From positions 329,696 through 393,695 of the forward strand of contig CAUJNA010001236.1 of assembly GCA_963377175.1 (NCBI GenBank): 64,000 nt of DNA, in the 5' to 3' direction. The DNA comes from Effrenium voratum. Its lineage: Eukaryota > Sar > Dinophyceae > Suessiales > Symbiodiniaceae. Below the pieces are notes generated by a model that was not told the origin of the DNA, did no database searches, and worked only from the letters and a program-made list of their open reading frames with translations. Below, in pieces: positions 11,221-23,000 of the stretch (within the stretch, counting starts at the first letter, position 1; every line of letters starts with the position of its first letter). A program made the translations under genes and the position numbers.

Positions 11221-14200
11221 GCGTTTCTGTACGTGCGCTTGTCATGGAAACCCAGGCGCTCCCCCAGTAAGGCCCATTTTGGGAAACTACTCCTCACTAG
11301 AAGGCCTTATTAGGGGATCGTGGAGGGGGGGTTGGGAATAAGAGGCCGGACTGCGCTTGCCGACTCAGGGTGGAGGTTCTCAACTGTATGGATTGCTTCC
11401 TGGCTGCTCGGCTAGGCAATGGGACCCGGTCGCTAGCAAGGGGTGCGAGCAATTGGCGCATCGTGCCTTCAAGCGGCTGCATGTGGACGAGCGCCACTAT
11501 TGCAGACACCACGTGGACTGTTTTGCCAGGCTCACAGCCGACAGCAACTTGCAGATTCACACACGTAGGCAGCCTTTCGGAAAATAATCAGGTAGGCAGC
11601 AGCACTTCTTTACGGCTGGCCAACAGGTGGGCGGCATCAGTTTCTTTTTGTTGCGCTCCCTTTTGCAGAAGACGCTTCTCTACCATGCATCCATCCCTGG
11701 AGCAACCCGAATTGAACATTAGAGGAACATCCGAGCAAGAACGGTTGGCGTTTTGGAAAGATTCCTGGGGCAGAGTGAAGAAGCTCCTGAACAGTGAGAC
11801 GTTTGGCTGACTTTTCCACTAGATGCTTTTTATTGGAGCTACGCACAAAAACAGCACAACATCGGATTTGTGCGTTCTGGCTTGACCTTCACTCTTCGCT
11901 GAACTTATCGAGGCTATGTGTCAACCCCGTAGGTGTCCTTTTTGGTTGGTTTGCTTAAAGAATAGAGGGCCCTGGTTTAGATGGGGTTTATTCCATTTAC
12001 CAGGGCCATCTATTTTTCCAAAAGCCACCTATGTGCCAACCCCCTTTTGTTTTATGAGGGTCCTGTGAGTGTTCCTTGTTTCAATGCGGTATATTTGCCA
12101 GCGAGGTGCTGCTGAGAGTGGTGGACAGCTGGCTTCTTGCACCCTTTGGGCTGCGGACCAACCTGAGATTCGCCAGTGCTTTCAGGCGGTTTTGGGCGTC
12201 ACACCGCCATGGGAAGCAGAAGGGTATGAGAACTTGAACGACTGCTAGCTCGCAACCCATCAAGTTTCGCCCTCAATCTCATTGCTCTCACAATGTTGCT
12301 CGTTCCACTGCCACAGGCTTCTTTGAAATGAAGCCTTGGCTTCTGGGCCTGCTTGGCCTTTGCTTTGAAGGGCGGGTGCTCCGAAAACGTACCCGCTTTT
12401 GTACCAGAAACTCGGGTGCAGCTGGTTCTTTACGAGGTGATGTGAATATGGTTGGGGCTTGAGGCGCCCAGGCCTCTTTGATTAGATGTGATTCGCTCTA
12501 GGGGTTAAACCAAATCCATTTCCCCAGGTTTTTGGTGGTTTAGAAAGAAGGGTCCCTGGAAAGAATAGAAATGGAAGTTACCCCTAGATTAGCAAGTGTT
12601 TATCGCCTGAAGGCCGGTTTTGCCACCTGTGGCAAGATCATACAAGTTCGCATACGGCTGCAAGCACCCATTCTTCAATTTGATTCGCTCCTTGGCCAGA
12701 GTATCACCGGTGAAGTCCCTCTTTTTTGTTTTTCCCGGCGGGAAAGGGTGAATACTCCAAGATGTGGTGGCAAGGCCAGCGCTATTGACCGATATTGATC
12801 GTCAGCGAGTATTTGCTTACTTTGCCGCGAACGCGCCATGCGCCGATGCGCTGCGCCAATGCACGCTTGGACGTTCGAACTTTCCCGGACTCGTTCACCC
12901 CGTCATGACATGGGCACCTTACCGCTTTGAGCGCGGCCAGGGTCTTTCAGCTGGGCCGCGCCGTGAGGCCGGAGAGGGGTCTTTGGCCAGGTCTCGGCTG
13001 GGCAAAAGAAGAAGCATTAGAGACTCTGGTGAACCCACCAGCGTCAGCATGAATTTATTGAAATTGGTTAAAGCCCACCCGGGAATGTATGCAAGACAAT
13101 CTTGACCTGCATTGCGCAGAGTCAGCTGTTTGCAAAGGCTGCCCGTTGCAGAGCAATTCACTTCATTAGCCTCCTCGTTTCGCGGACCGTGCGGATTTAG
13201 CTAACATAGCCTCAGAGAGCCATGGCACCATGCCGCAGGCCAGATTTGCCCGACATGAATTTAGAACTGAGGCTACTCGCTAGTTTCAATATGTAGGCAG
13301 CTTCGGAGACACAGGAAAGGTCATGCCAAAGCAGCCATGGAAAATTGTTGGTGTGAGTTTCTTTGCCAAGGGCAGTGCAGCTGCATGACACCTTCCGGGA
13401 GCTGTGGCTGGTGATTTCAGCAGTGGGTGAAACCATGTGGCCCCTCGGCTCGCAGTTGTGCAGCGCATTTTGTGCAGCCTTGCGTGGGATCCTTTCGTGC
13501 CAGAGGCCCTTGTGCCAGGATTGTCTGGCGGTTGAGAATGTCACTAGGTCGCCTAGTGAGAAGGAGCCAGGTCATGTTCTTGTTTGCTGAAACAAAGGCT
13601 GGACGTTGCGTGGCTGCAATTGCAAGGCCGTGAAGGCGTGCTTAACCACTAGCTAATCATAGTTGGCTGTGGGTCAACACCAATGGTACCATTTTGGGGT
13701 AGGTGCACCGCCCATTTTAGTCTATTTTAGTGGGGATTGGGATGTTCACTGGGGTACGGGATTTTGACCCATGGCCAGTTGGTTGCCTGTGGGCATAGCC
13801 GCCTATTGCCAGAGCTTCCATGCCCGCCAACTCACACAGGAGGCGTCTCAACTACCTCGAAGACGGTCGAGTTTGCGAGGGTTACTGGTGTGCGGCCGTG
13901 CGGTCCATGCAAGGAAGTGTTGGAAGGAAGTTCATGGCGGCTTCCCTTGAGTTGCGTATTGAACCTGCTGGTGCTTCCAGTTTCGATCAATGACATATAT
14001 GTCGTTTGCAAGCAAGTCGCAAAAATCCGGAATTGTTCAGGATTGCTTATCGGAGATCTTCCTCTTCTGTTTCGCGGATTCCGCACTACAAACTCCCACA
14101 AGCACATCAACAAGAAGCATGCCCGATACACGCAGAACAAGGTCCAGCAGGTGCATTTGGAAACCGCAGCCAAGGACTCTTTTCTGGGTTGGCATCATGG

Positions 14201-17200
14201 TGATTGGTGTCATCTACGTTTGTGGCATCCTGCTGCCTGGCGGGAAGTTGGGGATGCCAGAGCGCGTGTCAATACGGCCATCCCTCAGACGAGGGGCACT
14301 GCATTGCAGAGCGCTGCGTTAGCAGCATTATCATGGATGTTTATTCTGCTTCGTTCGTGTCAGGGCCATGACAGAGGCATGCATGTGTGACGCCTTTAAC
14401 AGGGAGGACCTACATTGACTTGTTTGTACCATTTGGGTCGTTTTCTGGCTGGTGGATACATGTATGGTATGCTGCTTTGACTCACAAACTCAGGGTCCTG
14501 GGGAGCACGCTTCAGTCACGCAAATTCGTGCCGCAGATTCACATCCGCGGGACCATCATGAAAATTCAACAAGCTTTGTCAAGCCCGGACACCAAATGGT
14601 CAAAGGTCGTGGGATGGATGTTTGATTTAAGTGCCCTTGGCGGTTTCACAGGTCACAGCTTAGCATGTTCATTTGAGCATCGGCAATGTTGCATACGTGT
14701 AGGGACGACAGTGCCATGACGGTCAGTTTGGCGGTAGGTTTGAGGTCAGCAATACCGTTCTGCTTTGGTATGACAAGGCTACATCAACTTGCTGCATGCT
14801 TGAGGGTGCTGGAGTGCGCAGAAGCCAAGGGTGTCGATGGCAGTGCTCGACAAGACTCAGGAGGCATGGAGAATTTCAAGCTCGGCATGGTGAGTTGGCT
14901 GAGTTGGCCAAACAAACCTCCTGGCTTTTTCCAAAAGCTGGCTTTGAAGAGGTTTTTCTTGAGATCCGGAGGGGGTGAGCAAGTTTTGCGGGCAAAGTGG
15001 GCATCTGATGGTGCTTTTCTCAAGTAGTTTCAGGAATCTTCTGGCTCATTTGAAAAAATCCACGGTCCGGTGTTGGGCCCTTCTTTGGGGCCCGGGTCCA
15101 TGTGAGCATCAATCCGAGCGGCAGGACTTCAACCTAGAACGGGCGGAGTGGGATTTCAATGAGCATCTTTCCTGCAAGCTTGGAGCGTTCCGCTGAGTGG
15201 AAGGGCCCTACGGGCTGAGGGCATTGAAAAACTTGCGTTCTGAAATGCAAATTGGGCGCCTCGTTTTTCAGCAGTACCTCTTTTTCTGGGATTGGTTCAA
15301 AGGGAAACCACATGTATATAGACCACTCGACACCCGACTCACGCAAGAAAAAGGCGCTTCTGCTTGTGGCGCTTGGGATGGCACTGGGGCCGAGGTACTG
15401 GGGCTCGGTGCTTCGCAGCTCGTACTCCTTGTTCCAGGCAGGGTCCCAAAGCCGAGTAGCTCGAGCCAACACGAGGCCTCCGGGCACCTTCTCAGGGAGG
15501 GACTGCAAGGAACATCTTTTGTAGCAAGTGGGTTGATCAATAATTACTCCCTCGAAGGCCCCCAAATGACCATGGGCGACTTTCTTCATGTGCTTGAGTT
15601 AGCACATATGTGTTGAGGTTTTCCAACCAAATCGTCATACCATGTTGATCGGAACCTTTTGAACCCAGTCCATTTGAGGTGGTGACCCGCGACAAGTGGT
15701 CAGATTCCCTGGTTTGGCCTCTGGTGGAGTCGACTCCTGTCTGCATTTGGCGCGAGTGCGTAGGTGGGGCCGCGCTTCTTTTGGGAGCTAGCAGCTACTG
15801 ATGGTTGCGAAATCTGTTTCGCACCGTTCAGCCACCCTGATTTCGGATGATTTTTTCTGCAAATGCCAACCCGCACCGGTTCCACCCCCCAGTTTTGCAG
15901 CGCTTCGCGCGCAACGGATGTCGGTTTCTTTCCGGCATCCCAAGCGGCCCCGGCGTGTCCATAGGAACCCCGAGCTCATGGTGGTGTTCATCGCCTTCTT
16001 CACCGTGGCGAGCCTGGCCATGAGCTAAGGTCTGTGCCGGTCGGTGGGTGGCTTTCGGACGAAGCTGCAAACGTTTTTTTTGGGTGCCTGAAGAACCAGG
16101 CCTGGTCTCATGACCTTTTTTTTTCCGGTGGCGAATGGCCTTGCTTTGTTTCTTTTTCCGTTGGCGAGAATTTGAAGGCCGCAGGCTGGAGACTGTGGGG
16201 CGCAGGAAAATAGTGAGTTGTCGCAGGAGAGGAGTGCACACCGAAGATGTAGCTTCACCCGATTTCACCCGCAGAATTGCCGCCCCCCACCTTTTCCCAA
16301 GTTTTGCTGGCTTTGGAAGGCCAACTCCAGGACATGATTCTTTGCATTTAGGGGCATTCAAATGTGCTTTTGGCCCAGTCGCTGATGAACTCCATCGTCG
16401 GCGTGGTGGTGGTTCCTTGGCAGAAAAAGAAGTTCACGTGCTACAGATGTGGGGGGTGGCCGGGGTGGCATGGCAAAAGGACTCCACCCACGATGTCACC
16501 AATTGCCATAAACATACAGGGATTTCACACTGCAAATGTCCATGTCAGTAGTGGAGAGCTCTAATTTGGATGGTGACAGCTATCTGAGTGGCAGTCCTTA
16601 TTCTGAACAGCCTGCCCGACATCGTGAATACTTGTCAGCAGCAGGGATTTGGTGGAGCGCAGCCTCGATTGGTGCTGAGCGCGGCAACCTCATTTTGTTT
16701 TGTACTAGCCATTCGGAGCTCTTTCCAGGTGTGTTGCGGTTGGAATGTTGCACTTGCCAGCGCCGTGTACGCCAAAGTTTCTTGACCCAGACTCACACCA
16801 GACTTGGAATGGCAAGCCGTTTTTTTTCCCAGGTCGGAGGTTGAAGCGAGACCTTGGGGGTAACTGCAGATGGCAAGGGGGGGGGGGCTGAAGATCATGG
16901 TGATAGCACGAGGTTTTGCGATTATGTCGGATGTTCTGGGATGTTCTGGGCGGGGCACGGAGTAACAACGCTAGAGCGGCAGGTGGCTGGGGGAAAAACA
17001 GGCTGCGGACTGCATTTCACTGTATCCAAAGCTCAAGCCCCAATGAGACCCTTCAGAAAGTGGTGGCAGAAGAGCAGGGCACTTGGTGACCAGCTTCCCC
17101 TGATTTGAAGGCTTGAACTGGCTTCTTCATTTGCGTCTTAGTTGACATATCACCATGCAGTGCCGAACTTTCCGAGGGGTTGTAGGGAGGCGCATGATTG

Positions 17201-20200
17201 AACCCAGGAGAGCACTCTGGCTAGCGCCCGTGCCACCGCGGACCGGGAACAGAAGGCGCCTTGGTAGCGAACATCTCGCTGAGGTTTCCGAAGGCCAAAG
17301 AATGCATGGATCACAGACGTATCTGTCGGTGTGCATATGTACATATTGTACACGCCCATGTATGTCAAACTCCTTGTCAGTGATGCTTGAAACTCTGTGG
17401 TCCTCTTGGCAAATCGACCAGGGGGGATGCGCTTTCCTCTTCGGCGTTTCGAGGGAGATGTGGCCACTGGCTGGCCGTTGTCAGAGAATTGGGTGTATTT
17501 TTTTTTCGGGGAGGCCCCTCCCCCCCCCAAAAAAAAGTGGTTTTCTTTTGACACACCCAATTGTCAAAACACCTCTTTACTCGGATTTGGTAGGGCTGGT
17601 CATGAAGGCTTCCTGCAAAGGACTCCCTTCCAGCTTCCTTGCACCTGAGTTGAGTTCCCTTCCGTGCAAACGTCCCAGGAGAAGGAGCGAGTGGATGCGC
17701 AGGCGGGGACTGGTGGATGTTTGGTTCTTGGGTTGCGCCCGGTTTCTTGAGCCCAGGTTTCTTGGGGCTTGGGCCCCAAACTTTGGGAAAGTTAGAAAAC
17801 ATGGTGACGACAACGCCAGGGTCCAGTGTGGCCTGGCGATTGCGTCATTTGGGATTTGCTTCATTAATGAAAGATGTGGCAGCATCCAATTTTGCATAGC
17901 GGTTTTCGCAGCAAGCGCTACAACTTGTTGCGACTTGTTCTCAAAGAGCCATAGATTTGGCCTTTTAAGGAGGACCGTGCAAGAGCTTCACCCTGATCGG
18001 TTCAGCCACGGAAGCAAACCGCTGGCGTCAAGACTGTGTCTCATTTCTTGGGGGGAGCTCTTATTTCCATGTGGGGTTGAAGGGGTCCTTTACATGAGCA
18101 TTTGGCTGGAAAACCACTAAAAAGATGTGATATTTCAACCACTCAATGGCACAAGTTGCCATGTTCATTTGGCCAAGAATTTTAATAGGGAACCACCTCA
18201 ACAGTGATTGGTGGACATGGATCCCCACCTAAATGATGTCCACCCAAAAATCCCTTTTTAAATTACAGGGCTCCTTAAAAGATACATTTTGCCCATTGAG
18301 AAACATTGGCTTTTTCCTTCAAAATAAAAGGGAAGCCACCATCCTGTTAAAATTCACACCGATTTGGGTGCCGAACGCGTCAGATAAAAGTTCAGGTCTT
18401 GGAGTCCATGAAGCAGATCTTCCACGACGCGGATACGGACAAATCTGGGCAGCTGGACAAGGCGAGGCATACGCGGTCTTTGTTTGGGTTGTGCTTCTGT
18501 TGGGTTGCGGGATATGCCTGTTGGCGATTTTGGTTTGTTGTGTGTGTGTGTGTTGTGATGTGTTGTGTTGTGTTGCGATGTGATATGAAATGATATGTCG
18601 CTTCCTTGGGCTTGCTAGCTGTTCGACCGTTTGTGTTGCTTGTTGGTTGCTTGGTTTGTTCGCCTGCTTCTGTGTGTGTGTGTGTGTGTGTGTTCGTGGC
18701 AGGCGGCTTTCGGGAAGTGCCACTGCTTTTGCCGACCTTTTGCGGCACACGCAGACTTGCACAGCAAGCAGTTCGCCTTGAACGGCCCCTCCTTGCCCCT
18801 CAAGCGTGGGCAGAAGTTTGGCTTCAGGGCAGCCCAGGGCCGAGTTTGGTCGATCTGGGATCGCAGCTCCTGGCGCCAGGACGAGCTGCGGACCTCTTTC
18901 AGCTGCTCGGCACCGATCTGTGCACCATGGGTTTTCTGTGCACCGATCGTTTCCGGCGGAAATTGCCACCTGCCTTGCACGTCTCATGCGACTTTCCGTG
19001 CGCGGCGCCTGCTTGCAAAGGCGTGTTTTCATGTATTCCGAGGCAACTTCAGGGTGCGGGACCGCCTGAGATTGCTTCGCATCCCCTTCAAGGACAGGAT
19101 GCCGTGAGATCCCGCCTTCGGCTTGCTTGGCTCGGGAGATACCTCCCAGCCCGGGAGCAAGCTCGAAGCCCGGGATTCAAGTCAGTTTGCCTATCCCAGG
19201 GAAGAAACGCGGCTCCACGCGTGCAAAGGTCGTTCAGCAGCTTCCAAACCAATGAATTTAATTGGCTCGTGTGCATGCAGGGCTTGACTTGCTTCTATGG
19301 TTGGCATGGGCCCTGAATCCCGCCTGAAAAAATCACCAGGTTCGAACTTGGTGGCAGCCCTCATGGCTGCCCGTCTTTGACACAGAGATGTCCATGGGGT
19401 GCTCCATCCATCATGGCTCGGAGCCTTTGATCTCACGATGCATCCGACTACTTGGAACAGAGACGAAGGCCCCAAAAAACTTCCCAGACGACAAGAGGCG
19501 ACACGTCTCAGCGCTGCTGTGTGCGTTTTGCCAGGATCTCGAGATGCTCTTTCAAATCTTGGATGATGAGAGCAGCGGCCAGGTCAACGCGGACAGGCGA
19601 GTGCCATGTCTGGCCAAAATCCTGGCAGGTCCGAGGCCCATGGATCCCTTTGAAACGCGCGCGGTGCGCGTGTTCGCGCGCGGTGCTCGTGTTCACGTAT
19701 GTGCGCCTTAGCAACCGCAGTTGTTCATTCTTGATCTCACTTGCATGTCTCCAGCTGTCCTTGAGTTTTGACTGCTTGCCGCAGGTTTGCTTGTCCAGCT
19801 TCTCCGTTTTGTCAGCCGAAGCTATTTGCTTCTGCGCTTGCACAGCCTTGCTTCCCATGTTTCTCAGCGGGGAGTTTGACAAGCTGGCCTGGTCCTTGCG
19901 TTGAACGCACGTTGCGACCATGTGTATTGGGTGCAGCCAGCTTGACATCTCCAACTTGGAAGTTGTTTTTGAGTTGGCTCCAACCAGTGCCTCATAGCAT
20001 ATATATCCTTTGGATCGTTCAAGGGGCTGCGAGATCTCAAGGGAAGCAGCATTTGCACGCACCTGTGACGAGTCATTGTCAAGGTGGGGGCCCAAACACT
20101 CCTGCAAAACTCAACGCTTAGTTCAGAGTCGTTGGCACATGGCACCTCCCGTCAAAAGAGGGTTTTGAGTCCACTTTGGGGGACTGAACATCGCTTGCAT

Positions 20201-21938
20201 GATGTAATTAATGTCCACCAAGAATCTGAGCTGGTGGATTCTTCGGGGTTTTCTGTTTCCCCCAGTGATCCTGCGCATTCACCCTCCACCTTTTAATTTA
20301 GTCTACAATTTCACAAATTCTATTCTTCGGGATGTATGCGTGATTTGCTCTCCAAATAAGTTCGGCTCCCCTTTTTCCCACGGACAAATGGGCCGTCGGG
20401 GGCGCGGAAACGGTCGCCGTGCGGGGGGCGGCCGCCTCGCTGCGCAGGTTCTTCCGCGGGGTGCAGCGGCTGCGCGGCCAGGCGGCGGCCTGCGACCTGC
20501 ACCAGATGCCGCTTCCTTCGTGGGGCCGTGGGGCCGTGGGTCCGGCTGGGTCTGGCTGAGGGTGCTTGCAGTATGTCGTTTTTTTCATTTTCCCCGGTTG
20601 GGTTTTAAAGGGAATCAGATATGTTTGTCATTTTTTCCAGGGGACTTAAGCTAATGGAGGGGTAGCATTGGGTACTGTACGCCGGTAATCTGGATGTTTG
20701 TCTTTTTGGAGGGGGGGGGGTGTCCGTTTTGGAGGGGTTTTTAAAGCAGAGCCATAAGGAAAACCGCCATTTGGAGGGGAGGTCCAGCAACAGTCGCTGA
20801 GAACTGACCAACCCCGGATATTTCAGGTGTAGTGGGATGCGGATGCCGTGACAGTCCTGGTTGTGCGTGAACTGATTGAAGCCATGGTGGCTGCTCAGTA
20901 AAGATTCCAGGAGGAAAAACAGAGAGAGAGAGAGAGAGAGAGATTCATGATATACCTCCACCAAATAACATAGAACCTGACAGAGGGTCCCTTTAAACGA
21001 ACATGGTCTTCCAAGGCCCCCTGTCAGGTTCCATGTTCATTGTCAGAATTTATGGACCTATTCCCAGAGTTACTTGGGGACTTGCACGGAAAATTTGGAC
21101 CGGACACAAAAGCAGCATGGTCACTTTGGCCTATTGATGTGAGCAATGATTCATATGGATGTGCCTTTTTCGAGAGTACCCTTTGTCGGGGTTGGTTGAA
21201 ACGGACATGACAAGGAATACCGCCATTTTCGGGGGTCCCCTGAACAAAAACACACCCATATTCGCAATGCGCATTCATGGGTCAAGGGTACTCTAGCGAA
21301 ATTCCGCTGGACAATGCGGGTGCCAACCCCTTAGGGTAACAAGCTGGGTGTTGTTGAGTGTAGCCCCTTTACAAACTGTTTTTCATGTCTGCCGCAAGCG
21401 GGCTCAGTGTTTCAAGCAGCAATGCCATCATGTTGAACTTCATTGTATCTATTGTTTGAATTCACTGGCCCCTGCCAAAGCAGACCTCTGATGGCCTTCT
21501 GCCCCAGGTCCGTAGACCTCAATCGCCGGCTTTCCTGGTGCGATATGCATCAGAGTCAGGCACGGGCGCGAAACGGGCAGACAGGCAAAATCCTTGGTGG
21601 GCCCTCACGCCCCGAACAGCCCCCTCAATCACCCATGCCATCATTCGGCTCAAGGGATCACCACTTCCGAGCTTTCTTTCATATCGAAAGGCGACACTTG
21701 CCGTGCAATCACATTCAGACAGACTTTGCTGTGTTGAATTTTTAAAGGCCCTATTTGAGAAGGCAAGCCGCTTCTTTGGTTGTTTGGCTGATTCTGGCTG
21801 CAATTGATCCAGGTGAATTATTTGAATGACCACCTGGCAGAGCTTGTGGATACTATGGATGACATGGACGGCGCCGTGGCTGCTCGTCTCAGCTTGGCGC
21901 GGGGGAAGAGGGGCGCGGACTGCAAAAGGCAATTTAAA
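9412..21938 (+). CDS. Voltage-gated cation channel with C-terminal EF-hands (multi-exon)
   Basis: This is a six-transmembrane voltage-gated ion channel of the plasma membrane, of the calcium/sodium-channel type with calcium-sensing EF-hands that dinoflagellates carry. Exons read: 9412-9495 (S1, FWFCTFCGFISFLNLISLGLE); 10624-10687 (S2, FLFVLEMALRIG); possibly 11369-11415 (S3); 12106-12185 (start of S4, VVDSWLLAPFG); 13381-13436 (LHDTFRELWLVISAVGETM); 14175-14234 (S5, TLFWVGIMVIGVIYVCGI); 15395-15437 (pore helix, YWGSVLRSSYSLFQ); 15945-16022 (S6, ELMVVFIAFFTVASLAM); 16379-16411 (NSIVGVVV); 17208-17255 (ESTLASARATADREQK); 18396-18461 (EF-loop DADTDKSGQLDK); perhaps a mini-exon at 18703-18718; 19488-19596 (loop DDESSGQVNAD); 20448-20510 (FFRGVQRLRGQ); 21813-21938 (VNYLNDHLAELVDTMDDMDG). 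Donors are mixed GC and GT, and several junctions match in phase. The arginine-rich half of S4 and the selectivity-filter residues were not located. Position 12 of the first EF loop is Lys rather than Glu or Asp. Confidence 0.8.
17208..17255 (+). CDS. Channel exon: linker after S6
   Basis: The 48-bp exon codes ESTLASARATADREQK, the charged linker that follows S6 in this channel family. It starts after CCCAG and ends before a GC donor (GCGCCT). It joins in phase 0 to the S6 exon ending at 16411 (NSIVGVVV, GT donor) and to the EF-hand exon starting at 18396 (VLESMKQIFHDAD). The three-exon join reads without a break, which is the best internal evidence that this gene model is right. Confidence 0.75.
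17481..17566. repeat. Fold-back element in a channel intron
   Basis: Arms GAATTGGGTGT and ACACCCAATTGTC are inverted. The interior is a T/G tract, GGGGAGGCCCC and a C/A tract, so almost the whole 86 bp can fold on itself. It lies in the intron between 17255 and 18396. Confidence 0.7.
18267..18336 (+). repeat. Family B dispersed repeat, copy 2
   Basis: CAGGGCTCCTTAAAAGATAC is followed by ATTTTGCCCATTGAGAAAC and a TTCAAAATAAAAGGGAA block. It ends about 60 bp before the acceptor of the EF-hand exon at 18396. The copy at 24976 sits in a similar place relative to the exon at 25069. Confidence 0.75.
18537..18695. repeat. GT-rich microsatellites
   Basis: Interrupted (GT)n and TGTTG runs at about 18537-18592 and a cleaner (GT)n run at about 18671-18692 lie in the channel intron after the first EF-hand exon. 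The second run directly precedes a TGGCAG acceptor-like site. Confidence 0.8.
20919..20942. repeat. (GA)n microsatellite
   Basis: About 12 GA units lie in the channel intron between 20510 and 21813, shortly upstream of a family A element. Confidence 0.9.
20965..21040. repeat. Family A fold-back element, copy 2
   Basis: Arms ATAACATAGAACCTGACAG (20965-20983) and CTGTCAGGTTCCATGTTCAT (21021-21040) are inverted. The interior has GGGTCCCTTTAAA and GGTCTTCC blocks shared with the copy at 49030. It lies inside a channel intron. Confidence 0.85.
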
Positions 21939-22303
21939 GTGAGCAGGTCTGCTATGCAGAGAGCCGCTGTGACATGCAGAGGCGTTCGTCAATCCTGGGG
22001 GGGGGGGAAGGGGGTCAGATGGGCCTTCCCTTCGTGCACGGGTTTTGCCAGAGGATGGCTCATACCTGGTCGACGCCCTATTGTTGTTTTCCAAAGACTG
22101 ACGCAATGATCATCATGCGCCCATTCGCTTGTCTTGATCGATGCCAGCCCAACAAATATTCTGGCGAGTGATATGATTGGGCAGCCACGGCATCAAACAA
22201 CCCAACCTTGAAGGATTGACGGATTTTTTGTGTTTTGTTCCTGGCACATCCTGGCACTAGCAAGGAGTGGTGCAGGGCTGACTCCATGGCATGCTTTTCT
22301 CAG

Positions 22304-22663
22304 GTCCGCAGTGACCATGATGAGAAGGACCCAGTCCTGATGTCCAAGAGGGGCCGCAACAAGTTCGTGAAGTCTGAGCAGCTCCGGGGTAGAGAGTTCA
22401 AAGAAGGCGAGGCGATGTGAGTGTGACAGCGAGGATTTTTTTTGATCGACTATCGCTTTCGATGGCTTGGCCTTAAACACCAGGAACTCGAGCTAGTCAG
22501 CTAGTCATGCTCCCCGCTGCTTGCTTGTTGCAGGGATTCACGTGCATTTGCGTTGATCATCGCTAGACAAGATGCCAAATTCGGAGAAGCTCTCCTTGTG
22601 CGCCACTTTCCCAACATCAAACCGATGAGTTCCTTCGATATGCCAAAGAGGGCGTTCCGCTAA
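22304..22663 (+). CDS. Two phase-matched exons ending in TAA, possible channel C-terminus
   Basis: Exon 22304-22416 follows TTTTCTCAG and reads VRSDHDEKDPVLMSKRGRNK, then KFVKSEQLRG and a charged tail. It ends in phase 2 at a strong GTGAGT donor. Exon 22534-22663 follows GTTGCAG, completes the split Met codon and reads DSRAFALIIARQDAKFGEAL, then LLVRHFPNIKP to a TAA at 22661-22663. The first exon starts in phase 0, which fits the phase-0 end of the channel exon at 21938, so both may be the cytoplasmic tail of the channel. They show no similarity I recognise to known channel tails, and a separate gene is possible. Confidence 0.5.
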
Positions 22664-22674
22664 TGTGAGGCCTG

Positions 22675-22737
22675 ATGCCCAAGAAGAGCTACGATCCTTG
22701 GGAGGAGATCAAGAAGCAAGAGTTGCGCCTTGGACCA
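22675..22737 (+). CDS. Candidate first exon of the next gene
   Basis: An ATG at 22675 opens MPKKSYDPWEEIKKQELRLG, a charged, helix-prone stretch, and a GC-type donor (GCTGAG) follows at 22738. It starts only 11 bp after the TAA at 22663, too close for an ordinary intergenic space unless one of the two ends is mis-called. It may be the start of the charged protein encoded by the exons at 23001-26132. Phase continuity with 23001 was not established. Confidence 0.35.
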
Positions 22738-23000
22738 GCTGAGGGGCTGTGGTTGTTAGCAGTCGTTGTTTGCGGATGTGGCGCCCTTACCCTGAAGCGG
22801 CTCCAGTTTGTGCAGCGCTCCTGTATTTAGCATTCGCTTCCTGGAATGGAGCCACGACTTGTCAAGGCTTCGCCCTTGGCCTTCATTTCAATCGGGAGTG
22901 GAGAGCTACCCACCTTATGATGGATCACTTGGCCATTGGCCATTGACAAATTCATACCTTAAACACCCTGACGTGTTGGAACATGTCATTCGGTGGTGAG

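Noticed and set aside
17155..18120. A 321-codon + frame, the longest in the window
   Set aside because: It runs through a fold-back and intron sequence. The true exon here (17208-17255) is in a different frame and joins in phase to both neighbours in the channel gene.
18319..19032. A 237-codon minus-strand frame
   Set aside because: It overlaps the first EF-hand exon and GT microsatellites; composition is repeat-driven (HTHT, NTTQ runs).
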